A stretch of 10,511 bases of DNA from Candidatus Sulfopaludibacter sp. SbA3 (GCA_945866285.1 CAMBHC010000058.1:1-10511); one strand, 5' to 3'. Positions 1-8,274 are shown, numbered from the stretch's first letter. The notes: generated from the sequence alone by a model not told the origin. Program-made: numbers and translations.

Positions 1-132
1 GGCCACGGCACCGGCGCGCTGCGCAAGGGCCTGCAAGCGTTCCTGAAAACGCATCCGCTGGTCGAGAAGCACTATCCGGCACCCGACAACCAGGGTGGCG
101 GCGGCGCGACAATCGTCGAATTGAAGGACTAG
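1..132 (+). CDS. mutS2: Endonuclease MutS2, C-terminal end (Smr domain), 5' truncated by window edge
   Basis: Only the last 43 codons are in the window; the reading frame is open from base 1 to the TAG at 130-132. The fragment begins with GHGTGALRKG, the HGxGTGxLR signature of the Smr domain, and ends with the GGGGATIVEL stretch typical of MutS2 C-termini. The Smr domain is the nuclease module of MutS2, a MutS paralogue that acts on branched DNA (suppressing recombination) and, in some bacteria, on collided ribosomes. The ATPase and clamp parts of the protein lie upstream, outside the window. A stand-alone Smr protein would share the same end, but the spacing of the GTGALRKG and TIVEL segments fits MutS2 best. 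A 63 bp gap with small GC-rich alternative hairpins (CGCGG/CCGCG at 136-150) separates it from dnaG. Confidence 0.8.
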   Translation, partial: GHGTGALRKGLQAFLKTHPLVEKHYPAPDNQGGGGATIVELKD

Positions 133-195
133 CCGCGCGGCCTCCCCGCGAGGCGCCGGAACGCGGTAAGCTGGCGGGGTCAGGCAAAGCTCACC

Positions 196-1977
196 GTGGC
201 CCTCTTTCCCCAAAGCTTCATCGACGAAGTGCGCTCGGCGGCCGACATTGTCGCCGTCGTCGGCGACTCCGTCTCGTTGCGCAAGGCGGGGACAACCTAC
301 AAGGGGCTGTGCCCGTTCCACGGGGAGAAGACCCCGTCATTCAACGTCAACCGCGACCGCGGGTTCTTTCACTGCTTTGGCTGCGGCGTCGGCGGCGACG
401 TCTTCAAGTTCATCGAGCTGCAGGACAAGATTGGCTTCCAGGAAGCGGTCCGCACGCTCGCGCAGCGGTTCGGCATCCCGATTCCCGAAATGGAAGCGAG
501 CGGCGAGCAGCGCGAAACGGCCGCCGAGCGCGAAGCGCTCGTCAAGATCCATGAGCTCGCGGTCACGCATTTCCGTGAGCAGCTCGAGTCGGCGGCGGGC
601 GCGCGCATTCGCGAGTACCTGCTGAAGGACCGCGGCCTGACGCCGCAAACGATCGAGAAATTACAGATTGGCTACGCGCCGCAGGGCCGTGATGCCTTGC
701 GGCAGCGGCTGTTGAAGCAGGGCTTCTCGCCGCTGCAACTGGTCACGAGCGGACTGATCAGCCGCCGTGATGACGGCAGCGAAGCGGACCGGTTCCGGAA
801 TCGGTTGATGATTCCGATCGCCCGCGACACCGGTACGGTGATCGCCTTCGGGGGACGGGCTCTAGAGAAAGACCAGCAACCGAAGTACCTCAATTCGCCC
901 GAGACACCGATCTACACGAAGAGCCGGACGCTGTACGGCCTCAACCTGACCAAGGGCGATTTGCGCAAGGTGCGCTACGCGATCATCGTCGAGGGCTACT
1001 TCGATTTCGCGCAGGTCTACCAGGCCGGCGGCTTCCCGGTGGTCGCCACGTGCGGCACCTCGCTGACGCCGCAGCAGACGCAAATCCTGCATCGCTTCAC
1101 CACCAAGACGGTGCTCTGCTATGACCCCGACAGCGCGGGGCAGGCGGCGGCGGAGCGCAGCTCGGAACTGCTGGTCGCCGAGGGGTTCGTCGTCAACGTG
1201 ATGACCCTGCCGGGCGGCGGCGACCCTGACACGTTCATCCAGAAGAACGGCGCCGACGGCTTCCGCGAGCAACTCAAGCACTCACGTCCGTATCTCGAGT
1301 TCCTGCTCGACCGGGCCGCGGCCGAGTTCGACCTGACCCGTGACGACAACCGGCGAGAGTTCCTCAAACGGATGCTCGGGGTCGCGGCGCGCATTCCGGA
1401 TCCGGCAGTACGTGACCAGTTTGCCGACCGGCTGGCTCACAAGGCCCGGGTGACGGAAGACGTGGTTCGAGCCGAGATCAGGAAAGCAGCGGCCAACCGG
1501 AAGACCGAACTGCCGGCGGAGCGGGTGCCGAGCCTCCAAGGCAACGTCAGAAAGGCCGAAAAGGGCCTGATCTGGAGCCTGGTGCACGACCCGGTCACGA
1601 CGATCCAGTGGCTAAACAAGCTCGAACCTGAAGACCTGAAAGGACTTAGCACGGCGAACATCCTTCGGACGGCCCAGGAACTCACCGTCAGGCCCGAGGA
1701 TGTGCCTGGCGCGCTGATGGAGCGTCTGAGTACTCAGGAGGCGGAATTGCTGGCCTCCGTGGCTGCCGAACCCTTTCCCCCAGCGGTGCTTCCGGATTTG
1801 TGCGTGGTGGCCCTGAAGTACGTGCGGCTCGAACGTGAGCTGGCTGACGTCCAAAGAGAGCTCAAACGCTTGCAAGATATAGGGGATAGCGGTCCGGCGT
1901 CGATGGTTCTGCTGGCAAGGAAGTCGCAAATGGTCCGGGCACTTGAGGCCATGAAGCCGCCAAAAGAGCTACAATAG
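196..1977 (+). CDS. dnaG: DNA primase DnaG
   Basis: DnaG makes the short RNA primers used by the replicative polymerase, acting at the fork with the DnaB helicase. The 593-residue product has the normal family length and domain order. The N-terminal CHC2 zinc finger uses C39, H42, C60 and C63 (CPFHGEKTPSF, then FFHCFGCGVGGD). The RNA polymerase core has a TOPRIM subdomain with catalytic E266 (VEGYFD) and the metal-binding acidic pair D310/D312 (YDPDSAG), followed by GGGDPDTFI. The C-terminal ~150 residues, where DnaB binds, are poorly conserved and cannot be checked by motif. The start is GTG at 196: the protein there begins ALFPQSFIDEVR, the usual primase N-terminus, although the upstream Shine-Dalgarno match is weak (AGG at 182-184, about 11 nt away). 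It lies 32 nt upstream of the preferred rpoD start, so the two are almost surely co-transcribed. Confidence 0.97.
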   Translation: MALFPQSFIDEVRSAADIVAVVGDSVSLRKAGTTYKGLCPFHGEKTPSFNVNRDRGFFHCFGCGVGGDVFKFIELQDKIGFQEAVRTLAQRFGIPIPEMEASGEQRETAAEREALVKIHELAVTHFREQLESAAGARIREYLLKDRGLTPQTIEKLQIGYAPQGRDALRQRLLKQGFSPLQLVTSGLISRRDDGSEADRFRNRLMIPIARDTGTVIAFGGRALEKDQQPKYLNSPETPIYTKSRTLYGLNLTKGDLRKVRYAIIVEGYFDFAQVYQAGGFPVVATCGTSLTPQQTQILHRFTTKTVLCYDPDSAGQAAAERSSELLVAEGFVVNVMTLPGGGDPDTFIQKNGADGFREQLKHSRPYLEFLLDRAAAEFDLTRDDNRREFLKRMLGVAARIPDPAVRDQFADRLAHKARVTEDVVRAEIRKAAANRKTELPAERVPSLQGNVRKAEKGLIWSLVHDPVTTIQWLNKLEPEDLKGLSTANILRTAQELTVRPEDVPGALMERLSTQEAELLASVAAEPFPPAVLPDLCVVALKYVRLERELADVQRELKRLQDIGDSGPASMVLLARKSQMVRALEAMKPPKELQ

Positions 1978-1993
1978 AGGGCTCCGCACTCTT

Positions 1994-1998
1994 GAGGA
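1994..1998 (+). promoter_or_regulatory. Ribosome binding site deciding the rpoD start
   Basis: GAGGA lies 11 nt upstream of the ATG at 2010. A possible TTG start at 1992 would overlap this motif and has no Shine-Dalgarno sequence of its own, so the ATG is preferred. The spacing is slightly long. Confidence 0.5.
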
Positions 1999-2009
1999 AA
2001 AACACGAAT

Positions 2010-3722
<1,713 letters not shown>

Positions 3723-3726
3723 TCGA

Positions 3727-3800
<74 letters not shown>

Positions 3801-3806
3801 CTCTTA

Positions 3807-3841
3807 AGTTGAAACTTGGAAGTCGACAGTTGAAAGTTTGA
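3807..3841 (+). repeat. Degenerate heptanucleotide tandem repeat, consensus AGTTGAA, five units
   Basis: The gap between the tRNA and the next gene reads in units of seven: AGTTGAA, ACTTGGA, AGTCGAC, AGTTGAA, AGTTTGA. Units 1 and 4 are identical and 21 bases apart; each of the others differs from the consensus at two positions. The tract is AT-rich against a GC-rich background, and its last base is the A of the downstream ATG. It contains the small palindrome AAGTTGAAACTT (3806-3817). Its function is unknown. It may simply be a slippage-generated spacer, or it may supply the purine-rich GAAAG upstream of the start codon. Confidence 0.6.
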
Positions 3842-4593
3842 TGCTCCCAGACCTCGAACGGCTGATTCAACTGCAAGAGATTGAAAGCAAAGCCGCGGTG
3901 GCCGCCAAAGCCATCGCGGAGGCCCCCGGGCGCATTGCCGCCCTCGACGCCCTGCTCAAGGGCGCCACGCTCGCCCTCGACTCCGCCAAGCACGCCCTCG
4001 CCGAAAACAAGACCCGCCGCGGACTGATCGACAAAGACCTGGCCTCGGCCCAGCAGCGCCAGGACAAGTACAAAGACCAGGTCATGGCGGTGAAGACCAA
4101 CGAACAGCTGCACGCCATGCAGCACCAGATTAAGGCCGTCGCGGACGAAATCGGCGTGCACGAGGAGAAGGTGCTCGTCAGCATGATGGAGGCCGACGAG
4201 GTCAACGCCACCATCAAGAAGGCCGAGGCCGCTCTCAAGGCCGCCCAGGCCAAGGTCGGCACCGAACGCGCCGCGGTCGAGGCCGACGTCAAGGTTCAGC
4301 AGGGCGTCGTCACCGAATGTGCGACGGCTCGCACGACCCTGGTTGCCACCCTCAACGACAAGGGCCTGCTCGACACCTTCGGCCGCATCGCCAAGGTGCG
4401 CGGCACCGCGGTCGCCCGGGCAGAAGGCGAACGCTGCACCGTGTGCCAGGTGCGCCTGCGCCCGGCCGTCTTCGTCCAGGTTCTGAAGAACGATCAAATC
4501 ATGCAGTGCGACAGCTGCAACCGCATCCTGTATTTCATCGCTCCCGTCGTCGCACCGGCCGCACCGGCTGCACCCGACGCACCCGCTTCATGA
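3841..4593 (+). CDS. Coiled-coil C4 zinc-ribbon protein (CT398/FlgZ-like, zf-RING_7 family)
   Basis: The 250-residue protein is mostly an antiparallel-coiled-coil type helix (about residues 1-190, rich in Ala, Lys, Glu, with KTNEQLHAMQHQI in the middle). A four-cysteine zinc ribbon follows: C199/C202 (CTVC) and C223/C226 (CDSC). The tail is Ala/Pro-rich. This architecture matches the family of Chlamydia CT398 and Helicobacter HP0958 (FlgZ), members of which bind RpoN and other partners; the general cellular role is unclear. It does not look like an enzyme. I chose ATG 3841 rather than the TTG at 3838 immediately before it; the ribosome binding site is weak (GAAAG inside the heptamer repeat). 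Its stop overlaps the RNase H start by ATGA. The same neighbour pair occurs in mycobacteria (Rv2229c next to Rv2228c), which suggests a lasting functional or regulatory link. Confidence 0.85.
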   Translation: MLPDLERLIQLQEIESKAAVAAKAIAEAPGRIAALDALLKGATLALDSAKHALAENKTRRGLIDKDLASAQQRQDKYKDQVMAVKTNEQLHAMQHQIKAVADEIGVHEEKVLVSMMEADEVNATIKKAEAALKAAQAKVGTERAAVEADVKVQQGVVTECATARTTLVATLNDKGLLDTFGRIAKVRGTAVARAEGERCTVCQVRLRPAVFVQVLKNDQIMQCDSCNRILYFIAPVVAPAAPAAPDAPAS

Positions 4594-4988
4594 TTACCGC
4601 GTACTTCGATGGCGGTTCGCGGGGTAACCCTGGCCTCGCCGGCTGGGGCGCGTACATCGCCAACGACGACGGCACCGTGCTGGCTGAGTTGAGCGGCGCA
4701 CTCGGGGTTGCCACCAATAACGTCGCCGAGTACCACGGCCTGATCGCCGCCCTGCAGTGGGCCGCGGACAACGACGTCACGGCCCTGGCGGTAAAGGGCG
4801 ATTCGCTGCTGCTGGTCGAGCAGATGCGCGGCAACTACAAGGTCAAGAACGAAGGCCTGAAGCCCCTGCACATGAAGGCCAGGATGTTGGTGATGCAGAT
4901 CGGCAATGTCAGCTTCGCCCACGTGCCGCGCGAGAAGAACAAGGACGCCGACCGCCTCTCCAACGTCGGCATGGACGCCAACGGCTAG
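4590..4988 (+). CDS. rnhA: Ribonuclease HI family protein (type I RNase H)
   Basis: RNase H cuts the RNA strand of RNA-DNA hybrids, removing primers and R-loops. The 132-residue product carries all four acidic active-site residues of the family in order: D7 (YFDGGSRGNPG), E47 (TNNVAEYHGLIAAL), D71 (VKGDSLLLVEQM) and D121 (VPREKNKDADRLSN). It is shorter than E. coli RNase HI (155 residues) and lacks the basic protrusion, like the compact archaeal/actinobacterial branch. The ATG at 4590 overlaps the stop of the zinc-ribbon gene by four bases and there is no Shine-Dalgarno motif in the GC-rich sequence before it, so translation probably depends on coupling to the upstream gene. The same frame is open further upstream, to an ATG at 4317, but that stretch lies inside the zinc-ribbon gene and is not RNase H-like. 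The gene symbol is by family; this branch is often left as an unnamed RNase HI family protein. Confidence 0.93.
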   Translation: MITAYFDGGSRGNPGLAGWGAYIANDDGTVLAELSGALGVATNNVAEYHGLIAALQWAADNDVTALAVKGDSLLLVEQMRGNYKVKNEGLKPLHMKARMLVMQIGNVSFAHVPREKNKDADRLSNVGMDANG

Positions 4989-5001
4989 AGCCGAAGCACC
5001 C

Positions 5002-5038
5002 GACCGGGGGTGACGCCGGTCAGGATGGCGGTACCGCC
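5002..5038. terminator. Two small hairpins in the convergent gap after rnhA (possible terminator)
   Basis: GACCGG (5002-5007) pairs with CCGGTC (5016-5021) around an 8-base loop. Six bases on is the perfect palindrome GGCGGTACCGCC (5027-5038). They sit between the convergent rnhA and pgeF ends, where termination is expected, but there is no T-tract on either strand, so an intrinsic terminator is not proven. The remainder of the 140 bp gap (4989-5128) shows no convincing gene. Confidence 0.3.
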
Positions 5039-5128
5039 GCCGACATGCCGGCCATGGCGACCCAGCCGATCAGCCGGTCACCGCCGGGAGCCTTCGGAGT
5101 ATCGAGGCAGTTCGGGTCGCGCGCGCCT

Positions 5129-5929
5129 TCAGTCAGTCCTGCCCAACATAACCTCAGTTGCGGTGGAGGGCACGGCAATGACTGCGGCCATGCGGCCTGC
5201 ACGGTCGCCTGCCGCTCGATAGGAATCAAACATCTCAACGTGAGCCAGCGTGCTCAGGCCGCACGTGAAGACATTCTCCGACCGGAGGCCGGCGTCAATG
5301 AGCTGATCGCGATTGGCCGACCACAGATCGAGGCGCAGTCGGCCGCCGCGTCGAGAGAACCACCGGGCCAGGTCGCCGGCGCCGTGTCCGGCCTGCTGAA
5401 ACGCGTCGATTAGCGCTTCCCCCACTTCGTAATCGTCAGGCCCGATGCTGGGACCGATGGCGGCGACCAGGTCCGCGGGGTCGGTGCCAAACTCGCGGCG
5501 CATGGTTGCCACGGCGGCTGGCCCGATGCGCGCGCATGTGCCTCGCCAGCCCGCATGGATGGCGCCGGCGGCGCCGGTCGCACGATCGGCGACGAGCATC
5601 GGCACACAGTCGGCCACCAGGACGGCCAGCACCAGTCCCGCGATGTTCGAAACCACCGCGTCACCATCCGGCGTGGCATCGACGGAGCCGGCCTCGCCGC
5701 GCGAGAGAACCCGCACGGCATTGCCATGGGTCTGCTTCACGCGTCGCAGTTGACCCGGCGATCCACCCACCGACCCGACTGCCGCCCGCCATCCTTCGGG
5801 AGCCGGTAACTGCAGTTGCTTCGAGGTAAACAGGTGTTGCGCCAGCGCTTCGAGCGGCGCGCATCGCAGCGCGTGACCCCAAGGCTCGACGGTCCAACGA
5901 AATGCGGGATCCGGGACCGGCAGGTTCAT
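5129..5929 (-). CDS. pgeF: Laccase-domain purine nucleoside phosphorylase / peptidoglycan-editing factor PgeF (YfiH, DUF152)
   Basis: Members of this family (E. coli YfiH, human FAMIN/LACC1) are metal-dependent purine nucleoside enzymes; in E. coli the protein also prevents mis-incorporation of L-Ser into peptidoglycan precursors. The three zinc ligands are present in the usual setting: H68 (VKQTHGN), C108 (VADCVPML) and H125 (AIHAGWRGT). GPSIGPDDYEVG, DLWSANRDQL and FDSYR follow, as in the family. From ATG 5929 the protein has 266 residues, the usual length, and starts MNLPVPDPAFRW. A GGAG motif lies 8 nt upstream (5938-5941 on the complement). A longer form from ATG 6016, with AAGGG 7 nt upstream, is possible, but its extra 29 residues are Arg/Gly/Pro-rich and unlike family N-termini. 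The gene is alone on its strand here, divergent from the 6098 gene and convergent with rnhA. Confidence 0.92.
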   Translation of the reverse strand: MNLPVPDPAFRWTVEPWGHALRCAPLEALAQHLFTSKQLQLPAPEGWRAAVGSVGGSPGQLRRVKQTHGNAVRVLSRGEAGSVDATPDGDAVVSNIAGLVLAVLVADCVPMLVADRATGAAGAIHAGWRGTCARIGPAAVATMRREFGTDPADLVAAIGPSIGPDDYEVGEALIDAFQQAGHGAGDLARWFSRRGGRLRLDLWSANRDQLIDAGLRSENVFTCGLSTLAHVEMFDSYRAAGDRAGRMAAVIAVPSTATEVMLGRTD

Positions 5930-6087
5930 TGGTCGCGCTCCGCCGGCGCGCAACTGCGGTTGCCATCGCGGCCAGCCGGCTCTCGATATTGGGCCTGATT
6001 GCGAACGCTTCGCCATGGCATCGCCCTTGATATCTCGAGTGCCGTGAAGCAACTCAAACGACCGGGCGAGTAACGCGGCCGGTGACT

Positions 6088-6091
6088 GGAG
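6088..6091 (+). promoter_or_regulatory. Ribosome binding site for the 6098 gene
   Basis: GGAG lies 6 nt upstream of the ATG at 6098, an ideal spacing. It supports translation of this short gene, which has no recognised function. The rest of the 168 bp gap from pgeF (5930-6097) contains a 5-bp hairpin GCAAC/GTTGC (5950-5963) but no promoter I would call with confidence. Confidence 0.6.
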
Positions 6092-6097
6092 AAAACC

Positions 6098-6400
6098 ATG
6101 TTGGTCAAGATCATGCCGAATGACAAGGGAACCCCGTCAGGCAAGCTGGCGGACGCGGAAGTGCATTTCACGGATGGCGAGCTGCAGGGGCTCAGGCTGC
6201 TGGGGTTCGCCGTGTGGGAACGCCGGACAGGCGTAGGTCGCAACGTCACCTTCCCCGCCCGCACTTACTCAGTTGGCGGCGAACGGCGCAGCTTCTCGCT
6301 GTTGCGTCCGGTCACCGACCAGTCGGCGCAGGACAAGGTGCGCGACCTGGTCCTGCAGGCGTACTCGGAATATGAAGCCCAGGCGGCCATCGCCAGCTGA
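6098..6400 (+). CDS. Uncharacterised 100-residue protein, possibly SpoVG-like fold
   Basis: I do not recognise this as a named gene. Evidence that it is real: a strong ribosome binding site, and a compact alternation of predicted strands and one C-terminal helix in a GC-rich frame with no competing family match. There is no signal peptide, membrane segment or Cys motif, so it is probably a small soluble cytoplasmic protein. The middle reads GLRLLGFAVWERRTG, then VTFPARTYSVGGERRSF, then LLRPVTD, and ends with a helix, DKVRDLVLQAYSEYEAQ. The order and spacing (strand, G-x-V-x-FP-x-R, a G-E-R-R turn, a hydrophobic-Pro-Val strand, a helix ending in EY) recall SpoVG, a small nucleic-acid-binding regulator of about 95 residues with FVAMPSKR, then DI-HPIN, then a helix ending NEY. 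This is a fold-level guess by eye, not a family assignment. It is flanked by divergent pgeF and the convergent radical SAM gene, so it is its own transcription unit. Confidence 0.72.
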   Translation: MLVKIMPNDKGTPSGKLADAEVHFTDGELQGLRLLGFAVWERRTGVGRNVTFPARTYSVGGERRSFSLLRPVTDQSAQDKVRDLVLQAYSEYEAQAAIAS

Positions 6401-6421
6401 CTGGCGCCGCACCGGCGCCAG
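6401..6421. terminator. GC-rich hairpin directly after the 6098 gene stop
   Basis: A perfect 8-bp stem, CTGGCGCC (6401-6408) with GGCGCCAG (6414-6421), closes a 5-base loop and starts at the base after the TGA. Its position argues for a terminator or an mRNA 3'-end protector, but no T-run follows (CTGTCGTG), so Rho-independent termination is uncertain. Confidence 0.45.
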
Positions 6422-6448
6422 CTGTCGTGCCGGCGATGACGGTGGATT

Positions 6449-6471
6449 GTAGCGTCCGGCTTCAGCCGGGC
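6449..6471 (+). repeat. REP-like palindrome with 5' GTAG
   Basis: GTAG (6449-6452) precedes a 7-bp stem, GTCCGGC (6454-6460) with GCCGGGC (6465-6471), one T-G wobble, and the tetraloop TTCA. A conserved GTAG (or GGAG) next to an imperfect palindrome is the hallmark of REP elements mobilised by RAYT transposases in other GC-rich bacteria. It sits in the 73 bp convergent gap, the usual REP location, 2 bases before the radical SAM stop codon. Only one copy is in the window, so repetition cannot be shown here. It may also help terminate transcription. Confidence 0.45.
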
Positions 6472-6473
6472 CA

Positions 6474-8216
6474 TCAGCTCAGCTCGGGTAGCAGGCGCGC
6501 ATTTTCCTTGGCCCGCTTTGGTGGCAATGTCCATTCGGCGCGCGTGCTCTTCTCGAACTCGGTGCGGAAGAACGGTTCCTTCATGCCGCCATCGATGATG
6601 TTCCAGGGGAGCACCGCGTCGTTGGTCCGGTCGCGATAGATGTAGAAGTCGCCGTCGAGCTCGGCGTCGGCCAGGGCCTTGCGCCACTGCCCGCCGTTGG
6701 CCTCGGCCTGCTCGATGGCCGGTGCGATCCGACGATCGCCGAGGGACAGCAGGGCCTGGTAGTACGAGTGCCGCTCGCTTTTGATGTTGAAGTAGACGTT
6801 GTCGATGTCGGCGACCAACGCGCGCATCCGCTTCATCTTGCGCTCGATGACGTCGGTGCGCTCCATCGGCAGCCACTGGTAGGCGGTGCCAGGCTTGGGT
6901 ACCAGCGGGTTCACGCTGGCGACAATGCGGCCGATGCGGCCGCGTGGCCGCGCGTGCTTGAGCATGATCTCGTGGAGCTGCACCGTCAGGTCCCGAATCG
7001 CCACCAGGTCGTCGTCGTCTTCGGTGGGCAGGCCGATCATGTAATAGAGCTTCAGGCTCTCGATGCCGCTTGAAAAGATCAGCTCGGCGCTGTCGAGAAT
7101 TTCGGCGTTCGTGACGGTCTTGTTGATCACCCGGCGCAGGCGGTCCGAGCCCGTCTCCGGGGCAATGGTCAGCGTGCGCTCACCGCTCTCCTTGAGGATC
7201 GAGACGATCGTCGGGGTCAGGTCATCGAGGCGCAGTGACGCCGGACTGATCGAGTAGCCCATGTCGCGGAGGCTGCGCAGGATGTGTTCGATGTCGGGGT
7301 GGTCGCAGAGCGCAATCGACACCAGTCCGGCCTTCGACGAATGGGCGCGGGCGGCCTGGGCGAGCGCCAGGATGCGGTCGGTGGGGAACGCGCGGACCGG
7401 CAGGTAGTTGTAGCCGGCCCAGCAGAACCGGCACAAGTTCGCACAGCCGCGCACCACTTCGATCAGGAAGCGCGAGCCGAACTCGGTGTCGGGCGTGAAA
7501 ATGGTGGTTGACGGCGGGTCTACGGCTTCCGTGGTCTTGAGCGCCGCCTTGCGCACAATCGGCGGCGCGCCGGTGCCTTCACGTGGCACGTATTTCACGA
7601 TGGTGCCGTCGGCCGCGTACTCCACGTCGTAGAACGACGGGATGTAATAGCCGCGCGCCTGGGCCAGCCGCTTCAGTTGTTCACTGCGCGACGAGGACGA
7701 CATGGCCTCGACCAGTGCCGGCACCAGCGCTTCGCCCTCGCCCGCCGCGATCACGTCGGCGAACATCGCGAGCGGTTCGGGGTTGACGAACGTCACCGCG
7801 CCGCCGATGACAACGAGCGGGTGTTTGTAATCACGGTCGGCCGCGCGTAACGGCACGCCGGCCAGTCGCAGCATGGTCAGGACATTGGTGTAGTCCCATT
7901 CGAACGACACCGAGAACGCGATGATGTCGAAGTCCGCCACCGGCGTCTGCGACTCGAGCGTGACGATGCGGGTGCCGGCTTCGCGGAGGGCGGCCAGTTC
8001 CTGCTTCGGCGGCAGGAAGGCGCGTTCGCACACGATGTCGGGGTCATCGTTGAAGAGGCGATAGATGGTCTGGAAGCCGAGGTTGGACATCCCCACGAAG
8101 TAGGTGTTGGGAAAAATCAGCGCGACCCGCAGCCGATTGGCGTGCGGCTTGCGCACGTAGCCAATTTCCTTGGAAAGGATTTCCTGTGCGATCTCGCGTT
8201 GGTGGCGTGGCTTCAT
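6474..8216 (-). CDS. B12-binding-domain radical SAM protein (TIGR03960-like)
   Basis: The 580-residue protein has an N-terminal cobalamin-binding-like Rossmann region (about residues 28-165: VALIFPNTYFVGMSNLGFQTIY, then IIAFSVSFEWDYTN, then VVIGGAVTFVNPEPLAMFADVIAAGEGE). The radical SAM core has the 4Fe-4S motif CX3CX2C at C258, C262 and C265 (RGCANLCRFCWAGYNYLPVR), continuing through LTIAPETGSDRLR and IGLPTEDDDD. It therefore reductively cleaves S-adenosylmethionine; the substrate is unknown. The sequence resembles TIGR03960 proteins, including the G-x-x-Y-x-PVR stretch after the cluster, but the C-terminal DUF2344 part often associated with that group is absent. It starts at ATG 8216; a stop codon lies immediately upstream in frame and there is no clear Shine-Dalgarno motif. 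It follows ftsZ after 79 bp that hold an inverted repeat, so it may be the last gene of the ftsA-ftsZ transcript. Confidence 0.9.
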   Translation of the reverse strand: MKPRHQREIAQEILSKEIGYVRKPHANRLRVALIFPNTYFVGMSNLGFQTIYRLFNDDPDIVCERAFLPPKQELAALREAGTRIVTLESQTPVADFDIIAFSVSFEWDYTNVLTMLRLAGVPLRAADRDYKHPLVVIGGAVTFVNPEPLAMFADVIAAGEGEALVPALVEAMSSSSRSEQLKRLAQARGYYIPSFYDVEYAADGTIVKYVPREGTGAPPIVRKAALKTTEAVDPPSTTIFTPDTEFGSRFLIEVVRGCANLCRFCWAGYNYLPVRAFPTDRILALAQAARAHSSKAGLVSIALCDHPDIEHILRSLRDMGYSISPASLRLDDLTPTIVSILKESGERTLTIAPETGSDRLRRVINKTVTNAEILDSAELIFSSGIESLKLYYMIGLPTEDDDDLVAIRDLTVQLHEIMLKHARPRGRIGRIVASVNPLVPKPGTAYQWLPMERTDVIERKMKRMRALVADIDNVYFNIKSERHSYYQALLSLGDRRIAPAIEQAEANGGQWRKALADAELDGDFYIYRDRTNDAVLPWNIIDGGMKEPFFRTEFEKSTRAEWTLPPKRAKENARLLPELS

Positions 8217-8223
8217 TCAGGTT

Positions 8224-8274
8224 CAGGGGAGTCGTCGAACTGTCGTTTCGTCGGCAGCGCTCGCGGCTCCCCTG
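8224..8274 (-). terminator. Inverted repeat between ftsZ and the radical SAM gene (attenuator or terminator candidate)
   Basis: CAGGGGAG (8224-8231) and CTCCCCTG (8267-8274) form a perfect 8-bp stem around 35 bases, in which an imperfect inner stem (CTGTCG at 8240-8245 with CGGCAG) can also form. On the transcribed minus strand the structure ends 7 nt before the radical SAM start codon. The 5' arm on that strand contains the Shine-Dalgarno-like AGGGGAG, but it is about 50 nt from the start. There is no T-tract. It could separate expression of ftsZ from the downstream gene or stabilise the ftsZ message 3' end. Confidence 0.4.

Noticed and set aside
1970..1975. TACAAT, a good -10 hexamer at the end of dnaG, as a possible rpoD promoter
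   Set aside because: The only -35-like sequence upstream (TTGAGG, 1943-1948) is 21 bp away, too far for a normal sigma-70 promoter, and nothing suitable lies at 16-18 bp.
4317..4589. Upstream extension of the RNase H frame to an ATG at 4317
   Set aside because: The extension lies inside the zinc-ribbon gene, is Arg/Pro/Gly-rich and has no RNase H homology; the family N-terminus starts at MITAYFDGG (4590).
5020..5238. 72-codon minus-strand frame overlapping the pgeF 3' end
   Set aside because: Most of it lies within pgeF in another frame, with no ribosome binding site or family resemblance.
6029..6057. Possible pgeF promoter on the minus strand: TTGAGT and GATATC with 17 bp spacing
   Set aside because: Spacing is right, but the -35 matches about 4 of 6 and the -10 only 3 of 6 consensus positions; this is expected by chance in such a stretch.
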